From Diplonema papillatum (taxonomy: Eukaryota > Euglenozoa > Diplonemea > Diplonemida > Diplonemidae): a DNA stretch of 64,000 nt. The notes beneath the pieces were generated by a model, which was not told where the DNA came from, ran no database searches, and saw nothing but the letters and a program-made list of their open reading frames with translations. This document shows positions 43,150 through 53,553 of this stretch, piece by piece. The stretch is from the NCBI GenBank assembly GCA_030068145.1, contig JAPJBO010000081.1, positions 186,001 to 250,000 of the forward strand, written 5' to 3'. Every line of letters begins with the position of its first letter. Within the stretch, counting starts at the first letter, position 1. The position numbers were made by a program, and so were the translations under genes.

Positions 43150-43988
43150 TGCCCCGAGCTCTGCGATTTTGTCCCCTTGCTTCTCGCCCGCTGCCTTTCG
43201 GCCTCCTTCCACGCCTCCGCCAGCGGCCCGGGCAGGTCCTGTTCTTCCAATGCCTTCTCGAACATGCCCGCATGCCCTCCTTTTACCCCCGTCTCCTCCC
43301 CGAACTGGAGCGCCACCAACCGCGCAATCGCCCTGTCCACCACTGCGACCATGTGCACATCTCCAAAAGACCCCCCCACCGGCCTCTCCGGGTCCGAAAA
43401 ATAATCGAACCCCGTCTCGAGGTTCGCCAGCTGCCCTTTCGCCTGCTCCCGGGCCCCTGGTCTCGCCCCCGTGCAGAGCACCCGCTCGAACCGGGCTTCA
43501 AAAACCCTGAGCACTTCCATGCGCGTTGGTCCTGGAAAAATCCCCGGCCATCTCGCCCCCTCCCCGAGGTCCGCGAACCCCAACGCGCGACTCCTCTGCG
43601 GCATCCCGCCTGCCGACAGCCCCGTCACCATACCCATCAAACTGCTGAGCATCTGCTTCATCTCCGCGTTCCCCGCCTCCATCATCTGCAGCCGCACATC
43701 ATGCTCTGCGACCTTCTGCGACGCCTGCCCAAAGGTCTGGGCCGTCTTCTCCTCCAGATCCCTTACCGCCTCCTGCGGCTCGCCTTCCTCCCCGTCTGCC
43801 CTTCTCCTCTTCCCTTGCACACTGCCCGGCAGTGCCAGCGGCGACTGCACCGGGGTGCCCGCCCTCGAGCTGCTCGCCGAGGCGGTCGCTTGTAGCGCCG
43901 CCAGCGCCCTCTGCCCGCAGGCCTTCTTGTGGGTGGCCAACCCTTTCGGGTCGAACGAGCCCCCACAGTGCGGGCACTCTTCCGCCAT
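43014..43988 (-). CDS. Gag-like ORF1 with C2HC zinc finger
   Basis: 324 residues from MAEECPHCGG. Residues 5-24 form a Cys-x2-Cys-x11-His-x3-Cys finger. Residues about 60-115 are a predicted coiled coil (EAVRDLEEKTAQTFGQ..., HDVRLQMMEAGNAEMKQM). A globular segment follows (LGFADLGEGARWPGIFPG, VLRVFEARFERVL, VVDRAIARLVALQFGE). The tail is Gly-rich with two GGFRQGGTG repeats, typical of nucleic-acid binding. Zinc finger, oligomerisation and RGG-like tail together fit a retroelement nucleocapsid. The ORF is intact, better preserved than the recombinase after it. I start at this ATG because an upstream in-frame extension enters a repeat. Confidence 0.65.
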   Translation of the reverse strand: MAEECPHCGGSFDPKGLATHKKACGQRALAALQATASASSSRAGTPVQSPLALPGSVQGKRRRADGEEGEPQEAVRDLEEKTAQTFGQASQKVAEHDVRLQMMEAGNAEMKQMLSSLMGMVTGLSAGGMPQRSRALGFADLGEGARWPGIFPGPTRMEVLRVFEARFERVLCTGARPGAREQAKGQLANLETGFDYFSDPERPVGGSFGDVHMVAVVDRAIARLVALQFGEETGVKGGHAGMFEKALEEQDLPGPLAEAWKEAERQRARSKGTKSQSSGQWNRSTYVQPVTGGKIGYPTGGFRQGGTGFQTGGFRQGGTGKGKK

Positions 43989-44141
43989 GTTTGCGATCGG
44001 TCGGGAGGGGAGTTGCTGTGTGCTCCTGCGGTCTTTGTGTTTTTCGTACTTGACCAACAGGTTCACCCCCCCGCACGCCAAGTCCGCCCTTCGGTATAAG
44101 TTCGTCCAGAACTTCACTCACTTCGTTCACGAAGTTCTTGA

Positions 44142-44143
<2 letters not shown>

Positions 44144-44212
<69 letters not shown>
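44144..44212 (+). repeat. CT dinucleotide microsatellite
   Basis: About 34 CT units, lying in the leader of the retroelement. The solo leader at 3510 has only GAGAGGCAGCGAGGG at the equivalent place, so the tract expanded in this copy. Confidence 0.97.
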
Positions 44213-44214
<2 letters not shown>

Positions 44215-46008
44215 TTTACCTCTGACGTAGGAGTGCGTTTGACCCGGCAATCCGTGTTGCGTGGTGTACTCTATACCTGACCCCACAGTATCTCTCGGAT
44301 TGGCACTCCTCGCGGAGTCTTTCTGCGGTTCTCTGCTCGGCGGACACCATTCGTCTCGCCGCAACTCCCTGGTGCTTCTGCAGTTCTCAGAAGAGAACTG
44401 CTACGAAGTGGTGTGTCCACCACTTCCCCGTACCAAGGGGTGCCGTTTTCCCCCCCGCCCTCTGCATGCCCAAGAAATATGTCCCCCCCGCGCTGTTACT
44501 GCTATGACTCTTTAGAACTGTGTTTTTATGATTTTTCTCGCGTTACGAGAAACCCAACTGAACCCGGACTCTCAAAGCGAACTGTACCCGCCTAATGATA
44601 TCAATACCATACTCGTAACGATGTGAGTTATCAGCACAGTTTGGTCTGCGCGACTGACTCTCAGCACTCGAAACTCAATACTGCAACTTCGATGCGCTAT
44701 CCTTGCATAATACCTTTGATGGGGATCCACCCATTACTCATTAAAACCCTAAGAATACGATGCGGGGTTGTCGGGCGAGTCAACGTTAAACAAGCTGGAC
44801 GGATTGAGGGATTCGCAAGTTTCTGGCACCATGGTGGTCGTTGGTGCAGTTTCGCGTCTGCCGTTCCTGCTTTCAACACTCAAAACCTGTCATTTTCTGA
44901 AGAGTGCATGCATCATTCCGGGCCAGTGGAGTCTCCATTATTGACAAACCATGCGTGGTTGTTACTACTTTCAACGCTGCAGAACGTGCAGCGTTTGCAC
45001 CACAATTCAACACTCGACTCCCCGCCATGAGGTGGAGAAGTGGAATCACAGTTATTGACACTTATAATCATGCCAGCAGTTTGTTGAGCCAGTTTCGTCA
45101 GCTTACTGCTTCTCCTTGAAAACACGAAACGGTCACTTTCACTCCCTTGCCATGATGAAACAGAACTGGGGTCACCTCCCAGTAGGATACGGGTCGTTGG
45201 CACAATCTTGGTCGCTTTGCAACAACTACACTCAACACTTCATCACACCGTCCCCGCACTTACACACCGCGTTATAGCGGACCACCGCCCAATCAAGCTC
45301 GAATTTCAATGCAAAAAGAAGGAACGAAGAAACACGTTCATACTGAGGGGGAGGTGAGGGAAAAATACTAAAACAAAAATGAAGGAAAACAGAAGAAGAA
45401 CTAAAGTAGGACCGTGTCGTGATTGATGAAAAGTATTCGGCCTCCTTCTACCCCCCGCACGCCTTCGGCTGGGAACGCCGCAGCAAAACAGATATTTTGT
45501 TCTGTTCTCGTTCTAAGACACTGTGCTTCGGGGTAGTGCTCAGGGAAGGCGGTCCCGTCTGCACACCGCCAGTCAGAGTTTCTGGATGGGAAAAAAGACC
45601 CTTTCTGCACCTACACTGTAAGTAAGAGACTTTGTGCTCGGTTCCGACTCCAGTGGAGGTAGGGGGTACGCCTGGGTTAGATTTGGTAGTCCTTGGCGCA
45701 ACGTGAAACACCTCCCTGATGGACAGCGGCAGGCAATCCAATTCCAGGAGATAGAGATGGACCGGCTCGCAGACCCATGGAGAATGGACTAGCCAGCATT
45801 CCTAAAGCGACTAGTCTTTTAGAGGCCTTGATCTGTGCCAACTTTCCTGAAGCGGCTGGACTTTTAGAGGCCTTGGTCTGAGCCAGCCTTCCTGAAGCGA
45901 CAGGTGAGCTCTGCAACATGACGCCAGCCAACGCATGGCCATCATACACAACACGGTAGCCCACCCGCTTGCAATTCAACTGCACTTGGGGAAGATGAAC
46001 CAGTGAGT
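44213..46008. other. intergenic DNA with small tandem repeat
   Basis: 44216-44260 resembles 59218-59260 (TTTTACCT..GACGTAGGAGT). At 45790-45910 a unit of about 45 bases containing TTTTAGAGGCCTTG and CCTGAAGCGAC recurs about three times. The frame 44904-45119 has WRSGITVIDTYNHASSL, faintly like piggyBac transposases, but this is too weak to call. Confidence 0.45.
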
Positions 46009-46009
46009 C

Positions 46010-46028
46010 CCGTTTTACACGTTTTCAG
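46010..46028 (+). promoter_or_regulatory. candidate 3' splice or trans-splice acceptor
   Basis: CGTTTTACACGTTTTCAG is a pyrimidine-rich tract ending in AG, 40 bases before the ATG of the CZIB-like gene. In Euglenozoa such a site would take a spliced leader; here it could equally be an ordinary intron acceptor in the 5' untranslated region. Confidence 0.35.
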
Positions 46029-46068
46029 GTCACCGGAAGAGACACGATCATCTGACAAGGAAAATAAA

Positions 46069-46548
46069 ATGCCGGCGTTCAACATGCAGTTCAAGGCCCA
46101 GATGGAGGGTATCGAAAAGTTGGTTATTTCGACGGAGGAGAGGCTCAACGTGGCGTGTACGAACTCGGTAAGCGGCGACACGTTTCCAAACTTGTGGCTG
46201 GACCAGTCGGAGGAAGTCGAGATTGCAGGGTCCCGCGGAACCGCCAATCTGGTGGTCAAAGTCGGCGACAAGCAGCATGGCACCGTGTGCGTCGAAAACT
46301 TCAAAAAGGACTTCGAATACCCGGCCGAAAAGGTGGGCCAGTGGGTGACCGTCTGCAAGCTGGAGTGCAGAAACATCGAGCCGACGAAGTGGATCATCAG
46401 CGGCGGTGAGTTCACAGCGTTTGGAGGAGAGGGGAAAACCAAATTCGACACGATCGCCTTCGAAGACGGGGCCTGGTTCGACTACGACGACAATCAGCGA
46501 TGCGAGGTCAATGTCCAGGAAGTGGAAGGTAGGTTCGTTCGTGCGTAG
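46069..46548 (+). CDS. CZIB/DUF866 (C1orf123-type) family protein lacking CXXC zinc sites
   Basis: 159 residues, matching the usual length of about 160 for this eukaryotic family. Family features are the N-terminal strand FNMQFKAQMEGIEKL, GSRGTANLVVK in the middle, LECRNIEPTKW, and the C-terminal FDTIAFEDGAWFDYDDNQ with VQEVEGRFVRA. Human CZIB binds zinc with two CxxC pairs. Here the first pair reads CTNS (Cys30 kept, Ser33 instead of Cys) and the second position reads VGDK (residues 65-68), so three of four ligands are gone. A Cys at 75 is displaced. The protein is therefore unlikely to bind zinc in the usual way. The role of the family is poorly defined. The ATG at 46069 is chosen because it matches the family N-terminus; an upstream GTG extension does not. 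Confidence 0.8.
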   Translation: MPAFNMQFKAQMEGIEKLVISTEERLNVACTNSVSGDTFPNLWLDQSEEVEIAGSRGTANLVVKVGDKQHGTVCVENFKKDFEYPAEKVGQWVTVCKLECRNIEPTKWIISGGEFTAFGGEGKTKFDTIAFEDGAWFDYDDNQRCEVNVQEVEGRFVRA

Positions 46549-48509
46549 ATGGAGTGCCACCTCCATCGTATGGTCAACTAGTCATGCTGCTGGGTTGGGT
46601 GCGCCAGAGTGAACACAGTGTGCGTGCAAACTCCGAAACCGCAGCGTGGAACAGTTCGGGAAGACGTCCCGCGGAGATACTTACTGCGTTGGAACAAGGA
46701 AGTAATAATCCGACTGGAATCTCGTTCGAAGACGCGCGCGTCCCCCGTGCGAAGTCAGCATCTATGTGGGACTAGATGTAGTGCTTCCGGATTAAAATAA
46801 AGTCGATCCTGGTTAATGCTACCTAACGTTCCCCAGGCGCGAGCTTCGATTCCCTGGAGTGAAGTCGCGGTTGCGTTCCATCTTCGAGACTGCGAATTCG
46901 AATGACTTGAAGCCTGTTTCGCGTGGCTCTCTGCGCGCGCGTGCACGTCATCTCGAGCACTCTTCCTAGCCTTAAAAAAAGGGTTGCTCTCGTCGAGAGA
47001 AAGATTGCACGCGGCAAGCAAAACCTGGCGACACCGCTAAGAGGTGCCGCCTTCCTCCGGGCCCGCATGGACCCACGAACTGGAAGGAAGCTGGCTACGT
47101 AACCTTCGCCCACGCTATCGAGATCGATCCAGATATAATTCGCGCGCCCCGTAGTAACTAGCATCCCTACGAGTGCGTTTTGGATGTGATACCACGAGAA
47201 CGTTTGAATGCTGCATGCCCAAGTCTCTCCATCGGGCGGCGGAGGGAGAGAAACGTCTTGTGTCTTTGTACGGCTTCGCTATCGGAGCTCGCTTTTTGTT
47301 CCGCTATCTTTCAAGGCCGTGCCCTGGCTCTGAGCAATTCGCCACCCAGAACAGGTGGCCCACGACTTTGGTCCATCAGAAAAAGCGCGTAACCACGACG
47401 TATTCGTTTCTTTTACCAAGCATCCACCGTTCGTAGAAAGTACTCGAGGCGGCCGGCGGTTGCAAACTTGCAAAAAAAGGAGAAAGCGAGCTGCATTCTG
47501 AGCTGCAGCTCCATCCGCGTTGCGCGTGATGGAATCGGTCGTGTCGCGTGATCATTTGCGTGCTTGCTCTTTTTCACGCGCGTCGGCGGGGGGGCGCCGG
47601 CCTGAGGTGCTTGAAGAGCGTACGTAATGCACAGTAGGATCCTACACGCAGTGCTGTACGGTAGTACTGCTGTATGAGCACTAGCACGTGGTGGAGTACT
47701 TACAACCACTGTGTAGAGCATCAACAGCATATCCATCCCTGCTGTGTAGTGCTACTGCAGAGGAGGATACCTAGCTATACAGGCTGTAGGCGGTATATAC
47801 AACTTCTACGTCGTTGCAGGCCCCACTGATGTCGTCAATTCTGGCAAAACCGAAAACGTCCCGTTTGTCTCATCCTTCTAACGCCCAACGAATATCGCCT
47901 CCTGTAAACGGAATGCTCAGCAGGCGGGTTTTCAGCGTGGAGGGACCGGTCGATCCTCTGGAACTGCATCGCGTTGCCTGCTGCTGTCCAACACGGTGCA
48001 TCTCCACAGATTCTCTCTGCTTTCTAACCGAGTCTTCGCGAGCCCAATGAAAGGATTGTTTCGGTCACAGGATCGAGTTTTGTCTGGCAAGCCACTGGAT
48101 ACCCCCCCAACAAACTAGGTGAATGAATGTGATCCCTTGTCATAGGTGTAAACCACTGTTCAACCAGTGAGAAGCCTTGTCGAACAATTCGGTTTCCCAG
48201 TATCAGGCTCAGTAGTTGCGCAGGGACGCTCACCTATGTTGTCTTGGCAAGTTGGCTTGTGTTGCGTTCATCGCCCGGTCACCCGTGAACACGCCAGCAA
48301 GGTGTGGCTGAACCACGGCCATGTCAAGACATGGTAGCACCTCTCGCCCTGTAAACCTCGTGATATCCGGTCAGCACGGGAAATTGAACAAACAAACTTC
48401 ACAGGCGAAGGAAGCAACGGTTTGCGTGTCTTTGCTCTTTTTTGCGCGGAAAGGATACATCCCCTCCACCCGATCCCCGAGAGTTGAAAGCTGTTTTCGG
48501 AGGCGAGAC
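46549..48509. other. intergenic DNA without recognised gene
   Basis: Contains a left-end fragment of MITE family A at 47433-47475 (GTAGAAAGTACTCGAGGCGG). Near 47935-47995 is a sequence distantly like MITE family B (CTGGAACTGCATCGCGTTGC). No ORF with a domain. Confidence 0.5.
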
Positions 48510-48545
48510 ATGTTATGCGGGGCTCATGCCGCGCTTTGTTGTTGA
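48510..48545 (+). promoter_or_regulatory. out-of-frame ATG and 11-codon overlapping uORF
   Basis: ATGTTATGCGG: the first ATG, five bases before the inferred start of paralogue 3, opens an 11-codon frame ending in TGA at 48545. Same geometry as at 12201-12239. Confidence 0.4.
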
Positions 48546-51190
48546 TCGCTCTGGGATGTTGCCCAGGAGTCCAGGGGTACTGGCGGGATGTCGGAAACAT
48601 GGGGATGACCGACGCAACAGACATTGCATTGACGAGCGACCAAGCCTACGGCCTCGTGCTCGATAACGGGGCCGTCAAAGTCATCGATACATCGGCTGTG
48701 CCCGATCAGACTCACCCCAAATCCGCCATTGTCGTTGTGGCCACACAGAAGCTGTCCGGCTTGAACGCGATAGCTGTACACGGGGCTATGGGCCACGTGC
48801 TGTACAACGAAGACACGGTGGATCTGCTCGACCTGACCGCTCCAACAAATTACCCAAAGTATGGAGTGTCACACTTAGACCTCAAGTGCAAGCACATTAC
48901 GGCAGGACAGACGTATACTGCTTATGGTGGCCGTGAAGGGATCATGTACGGAAGGATTACGTTCGAGAGGTGCGTCACCGATCAGTGCTTGAACGTGAAG
49001 GCGATGGCTGTAGGTGGGAAAGAAGACAAGATCTTGCTGTTCGTAACTGACAAACATTGGGGGATGATCGAGATGGAGTCGACAGTTCTCAAGATGACGA
49101 AGCCGCTCAGCGACGAATACAGCAGCGTCACAGAGCTGGCGTATTCAAGCAGCAACAGTTTGATGTTCTCGGGGTTTGACAAGGGGATGTTGATTACTAT
49201 GGTGTACAACGTGAAATTTGAGCATCAGGTAGTCATCGATACGCGGGGTGCGGTGACTGGCATTGCCACATTGGGTGCGATTGTGGTGCTCGCGGCAGGG
49301 ACCGATGTTTTCGTGTACGACGTGTCCACCCCGACGTCGCCCGCTAAGATGGAAGCCTTGAGCTTCCCCAACTCAAAATCAACGCCAGGGCTGCTCCTGA
49401 GCCCGGACCTTGCCGTCTTTTTGGCCAGAGGAAACTACCTCATGATCGTTAAGGACATCGATGACACGAAGGCGCCCGCCACCGACACGCCGCAAACGGG
49501 TTCACCGAGAACAGAAACACCTCCGACGCTTTCTCCGACGCGGTCTCCTGCCACAGACGCTCCCGCCACGGAAGCCCCGGCTACAAGCCATCCCCTCACT
49601 AGCTCGCCGCATACATTATCTCCGCCTACCAGTCATCCTCCTACCAGTCACCCTCCTACTAGTCATCCTCCCACTAATCATCCTCCTACGAAGCATCCTC
49701 CTACTAGTCATCCTCCTACCAATCATCCACTCACGGATTCGCCTGCAACGTCACACCCACTCACGCCCTTCCCCCGGACTCTCATCCCCAGTACTTCCGT
49801 GCCTGTCACCGACACGCCCGTGACGCCTGTCGTGTCGGAGCCCGAACCCCGGCCAGAAAAAGAAACGGAGCTTCCTGGCCAAAAAACCATCGAGCGCGCC
49901 GGCATGGCGGCGACGCTGGTCTCCGCTGCGTCGTTGAGCAGCTCTAGCACCGGTTCAGCCACGCGCCTGGTTGTCGTGTCGCAGGCCTGCAGAACCGCCG
50001 AAAACGACGAGTTCGCCACCGTCCTCCACCCCACGCAGCTCACCATAAACGGGAGCATCGCGCTCGGCGCCGTGGTCAGCAACTTCGCGATCATCGCCGC
50101 GTTCAGCGTTCTCAGCTACGCCGTCTTCCGCCTGGCCGACGGACCTTGCCGGCACATGCTCCCCGTGCGCTTCCGCGAAGGGATCGACACGCAAGGGTTC
50201 CTGCGGTTTCCGTCGGCCCCGCTTTTCGTCCTGCAGCTGCTGTACCAAGGCACGCTGCTGGGCGCGATGGTGCTGATCCTGCAGCCGGTGTCGGCGCTCG
50301 TGTTTATAGGCGCGATCTGCGTGCTGATCGGGTGCCTGCTGGTGCCCATCGGCTGCTTCGTGGTCGTCCGCGAGTCGGTCCCCGCGCGTGCGTACTACGC
50401 CGAGGTGGAGAGCGACACGGCGGCCTGGAAGCAGATTCTGATGGGGAAGGGCGAATGGGTCGCCGTCGAGCGGTCTACGCACTGGGTCAACCGCTGGGCG
50501 ACCGTCGTCAGGCCGTTCCGGCAGGACACCGCGTGGTTCTTCCTGGTCGAGATGGCGTCGAGCGTCGCGCTCGCCGGCATTCAAGCGGTGCGGTCCGAGT
50601 CGCTCGTGGGGTGCGGGCACGTCAAACTCTTCTCCTCCGTCATCTTCTTCATCCTCCTCCTCGCGGAGATGTACGTGTCGCCCCACGCCCGGCTGCGAGA
50701 CACGGTAGGAGACACGATCCAGCTCGGAGCGCAGTCGTCAGCCCTCGTGCTGGTCTCGATCGCGTACTACAAGGAGGACACGCGATATTGGACGTTTACC
50801 GCTGCGAACATGCTCCTGATGTCGTCCGTTGCGGTGTCGATCCTCAAAGCCGTGGTGGACGGCGGGACGGAGGCGTACATTTTGTACTCCGGGCGTCGCA
50901 GGAAGCTGCAGGCGCAGGTCTTCGAGGCGACCGACCACAACACTAACCCGGACAAGCCGCGGCCGAGCCTGATCTCCTCCTTCTGCAGCCCGTCGTTCTC
51001 GTTCGCGGCCGAGCAGCGCGAGTTCGACGAGTCGCTGTTCACGCTCCCTGCGTACTGCAACTCGCCCCGCACCGAGTATTCACCGCGGGCGGGCTACTCG
51101 TTCTGCTCGCGGTCTCCCCAGTGGTCGCCGATGGGCGCGGGTCTGAACGACCCCCTCGGCGACTTCATTTCCGAGGCGAGTGATCTCTAA
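48515..51190 (+). CDS. propeller-like ectodomain, seven-segment membrane protein (paralogue 3)
   Basis: 891 residues. The start gives MRGSCRALLLIALGCCPGVQG, a clear signal peptide. Residues about 22-320 are a beta-rich ectodomain (DIALTSDQAYGLVLDNGAVKVID, NAIAVHGAMGHVLYN, ELAYSSSNSLMFSGFD, VVLAAGTDVFVYDV) read as propeller blades. Residues about 322-445 are a long Thr/Pro stalk in which a 15-base minisatellite (49621-49735) encodes repeated HPPTS/HPPTN pentapeptides. Residues about 516-795 contain seven hydrophobic segments with the family motifs FLRFPSAPLFVLQLLYQGT, GKGEWVA, RPFRQDTAWF, GCGHVKLFSS and IQLGAQSSALV. A hydrophilic tail of about 95 residues follows. Codon use is less GC-biased in the first third than in the membrane region. 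Surface role inferred; ligand unknown. Confidence 0.87.
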   Translation: MRGSCRALLLIALGCCPGVQGYWRDVGNMGMTDATDIALTSDQAYGLVLDNGAVKVIDTSAVPDQTHPKSAIVVVATQKLSGLNAIAVHGAMGHVLYNEDTVDLLDLTAPTNYPKYGVSHLDLKCKHITAGQTYTAYGGREGIMYGRITFERCVTDQCLNVKAMAVGGKEDKILLFVTDKHWGMIEMESTVLKMTKPLSDEYSSVTELAYSSSNSLMFSGFDKGMLITMVYNVKFEHQVVIDTRGAVTGIATLGAIVVLAAGTDVFVYDVSTPTSPAKMEALSFPNSKSTPGLLLSPDLAVFLARGNYLMIVKDIDDTKAPATDTPQTGSPRTETPPTLSPTRSPATDAPATEAPATSHPLTSSPHTLSPPTSHPPTSHPPTSHPPTNHPPTKHPPTSHPPTNHPLTDSPATSHPLTPFPRTLIPSTSVPVTDTPVTPVVSEPEPRPEKETELPGQKTIERAGMAATLVSAASLSSSSTGSATRLVVVSQACRTAENDEFATVLHPTQLTINGSIALGAVVSNFAIIAAFSVLSYAVFRLADGPCRHMLPVRFREGIDTQGFLRFPSAPLFVLQLLYQGTLLGAMVLILQPVSALVFIGAICVLIGCLLVPIGCFVVVRESVPARAYYAEVESDTAAWKQILMGKGEWVAVERSTHWVNRWATVVRPFRQDTAWFFLVEMASSVALAGIQAVRSESLVGCGHVKLFSSVIFFILLLAEMYVSPHARLRDTVGDTIQLGAQSSALVLVSIAYYKEDTRYWTFTAANMLLMSSVAVSILKAVVDGGTEAYILYSGRRRKLQAQVFEATDHNTNPDKPRPSLISSFCSPSFSFAAEQREFDESLFTLPAYCNSPRTEYSPRAGYSFCSRSPQWSPMGAGLNDPLGDFISEASDL

Positions 51191-53006
51191 TGAATCTCGA
51201 GACGAGTGCCGGCGTGCCCGTGGCTTCTTGGAGAATTGTACCACCCGACAGCGCGCCGTCACATCGGTAGTGCCTGGCAGTCCAGTTCGACATCGATGCT
51301 CGCTCTTCAAGTACTTGAACGGCAGCCCGGATACCCCTGCGGAGCACAAGAACGATCACGCGACACGATTCCATCACGCGCGAACGGAACGGCGGAGCTG
51401 CAGCTGCAGGATGCACTGTAGGATGGTATGTGGTACACACAGCAGCCACTACACACATCCGGGGATGGTATGTGGTATGCTAATCATCACCCACTAGCAA
51501 TGTACACCATCAGCGTAGTGCTATGAGGACCGGTGTAGGTATGTGGTATGCCATCAGCAGCCACTAGCACAGGAGCTACCACCACCACCACCCCGCCAGT
51601 TTCGTGCGTCTTGGTACTGAGCGCGGGGAAGTCGAAGTTGACGGAGATTGGGAAGCAGACACTGGCGACTTTTCCGCGGAATTGCCGGAGAATGAGTGTC
51701 GGCTCATGCGGTACGTCGCAGCAAGCACGGAAGACCGTCGCCAAGGTCTTCAGGATCGTCTTCGACCCAGTGCGCCAAAACGAGCAGCTCGTCCATCGGC
51801 TTTTCCGCTGTGAGCCAATTTTGGCGAAATCACGTCCGTCGCATCGATAGCGTGGCACCCGCAGTGTGTCTGTTTCGTCGTATCCAGAAGTCGAGTGAAG
51901 CCATCCTGCGCCGTCAGGAGCGGCAAACCCACCTGGGGCAGAGGGCGACCGGAAACAACCTGCACGAAGAGTTGTGGTGGGCGAAGCAGCGGCTCCGCAG
52001 CAGGGCATCCTCGCAGCGAGGCGTGCATCTTGTTGTCCTGGCCGCCGGTGGGTTGTTTCGAGAACAGTCGGAACGTGTTCGTTTTCCCTCGCCGCCCTTT
52101 CAAAAAGGTAGGTTGGTGCCAACCAGATGTTCCAGTCCCTGCAAGTGCGCAGTCGTCAACAACTTTGACCCCCTCTCATCGCATACCTGTGCACATGATA
52201 GACCTGCTCCAGCTCTCACGTGTGCACGCCGTAGCCGTACGCTCGCTCTGCTTAGGCTGACAGCAACCGTAGTACGGAGACCAAACAATATTATTACTTC
52301 TAGGACCTGCCACCAACAGGGGGAGCAACCACCCCTGGTTGGTGCTCGTCTGGCACGGAGCAAATGAAGAAAATCAAAGAACAATGAAAAAAAAAGAAAA
52401 AAAAAACACTTCACCCTTTCCGCCGCCCTCTCTGTCTTCCTCCTGTCAAGATGAACCGACACCCTTTCGTGGCATCTGATGAGCAATCGCTTTTTGAGAC
52501 CTCAAGTCAGGCCCTCGGTTTGTCGCCACGCCGCCCCGTTCATCCACTGAGAACCCGTGGATTAACGCCAGGGTTCGATGTGGCTCTAGCCGGGTCCACG
52601 TCCGTTCCCGGACGTTGTTGAAGTGACAGTTTTCGGATGCTTTCGGAGGCGAGGTTGGCCGAGCGGCCCTGCTAGTTACAGTACCGTTTTACGAACGAGG
52701 ATTGCGAATCTTCAAACATCCCCGTGATTGCTTTTTCCCCTCTTTGAGGGGCTGTCCCACTTTTACTTCACGGTCTTCTTGATTGGATACCTGGTGTGAG
52801 TTCCGTTGTCCCCCGTTTTACCTCTTTTCCTGTACTCCTCCGTATCTCTCTCCTCCGAGAAGACTTGATGCTAGCAAACGTGCGTGAGAGGCAGACAGTG
52901 CGGCCTAAGATCTCTCCGTTGTGGGTGGGCATCCCGTTGCCCACCCTGGAGTCCTTTTCTTTCTGGCCCACACCATACCATTCTGCTGCACACGCATGCA
53001 CAATGC
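51191..53006. other. intergenic DNA, possible eroded coding patch
   Basis: 51600-52080 has GC-rich, frame-switching sequence (peptides such as KVFRIVFDPVRQNEQLVHRLF, then RRQERQTHLGQRATG in another frame) that may be a decayed gene, but no family is recognised. TATGTGGTATGC words recur at 51430-51550. At 52655-52735 GTTGGCCGAGCGGCC looks like a tRNA A box without a good fold. Confidence 0.4.
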
Positions 53007-53100
53007 CGGATGCTAGCGTCTGTCAAGAGCATGCGTGTCACAGCCGTGTTTTAAAGGTGAGACGAGAGGCATTGGCTTACTCTGTCAAAGGATAGTACCA
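53007..53100 (+). repeat. dispersed repeat D, copy 3
   Basis: Matches 11852-11950 closely: GGATGCTAGCGTCTGTCAAG, CAGCCGTGTTTTAAAGGTGAG, GAGGCATTGGC, CTCTGTCAAAGGA. The upstream half of the family is missing. Confidence 0.8.
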
Positions 53101-53553
53101 TACCATCCTAGCTGCAGCCGTCTTCTTCTCCTTGCGGTGGGTCGAAGATATCGCCGATGACTCGAAAAAAAAACAGAAGCATCGGCTGGGCGAGATGGGG
53201 CGAATGTCCTTCTCTCTGGAAGCCATTCGCCCCATGCCCGCCCTCTCGAAGAACGCGACGCCCGGACAACGTCCGCGGGGCTTTACGAACGAAGTGAACG
53301 TTCTTGGTAGCACCCCCATAAGGGAAGCACGTCACAAAGAACACTTTTTTGCTTTTTTCATTTCCCTCTCAAAACGACATTTACTTGAGCCATTTCACCC
53401 CTCTGCCCGATCGACCGTTGTCGAGCCTTGTAGTTTGGGTTAGAATGCAAAGAATCGATAATCTGCATCGCTCCGTTGCAGTCTTGTAAAGCGTAATCGA
53501 GCGAAAAGGTGAGCGTATTCAAGTGTAATCGCCGCGTAAACGTTGAAGTTATA
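53101..53553. other. intergenic DNA with element E motif
   Basis: Contains AATGCAAAGAATCGATAATCTGC at 53446 followed by CGTAATCGAGCG, typical of element E. No coding region. Confidence 0.5.

Larger units (their letters stand above)
41932..44160 (-). mobile_element. truncated Gag-recombinase retroelement
   Basis: Leader (about 44160-44000, minus strand), Gag-like ORF1 and tyrosine recombinase ORF2 follow each other in the order reported for kinetoplastid VIPER elements, in which reverse transcriptase/RNase H comes last. That last part and the recombinase C-terminus are lost. Base composition is gene-like (GC-rich), unlike the surroundings. The leader is also found alone at 3510-3625. Confidence 0.6.

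Noticed and set aside
42807..43895. 362-codon plus-strand Pro-rich frame
   Set aside because: Antisense of the Gag-like and recombinase ORFs, which have domain evidence on the minus strand.
44904..45119. Possible piggyBac transposase remnant (DTYNHASSL)
   Set aside because: Only a short and weak resemblance; no catalytic Asp region nearby.
51548..52122. Gene downstream of paralogue 3
   Set aside because: Coding-like peptides switch frame repeatedly and match no family; noted only as a possible decayed region.
52655..52735. tRNA-Ser/Leu-like A box (TTGGCCGAGCGGCC)
   Set aside because: No consistent acceptor or T stem and an interrupted B box; does not fold as a tRNA.
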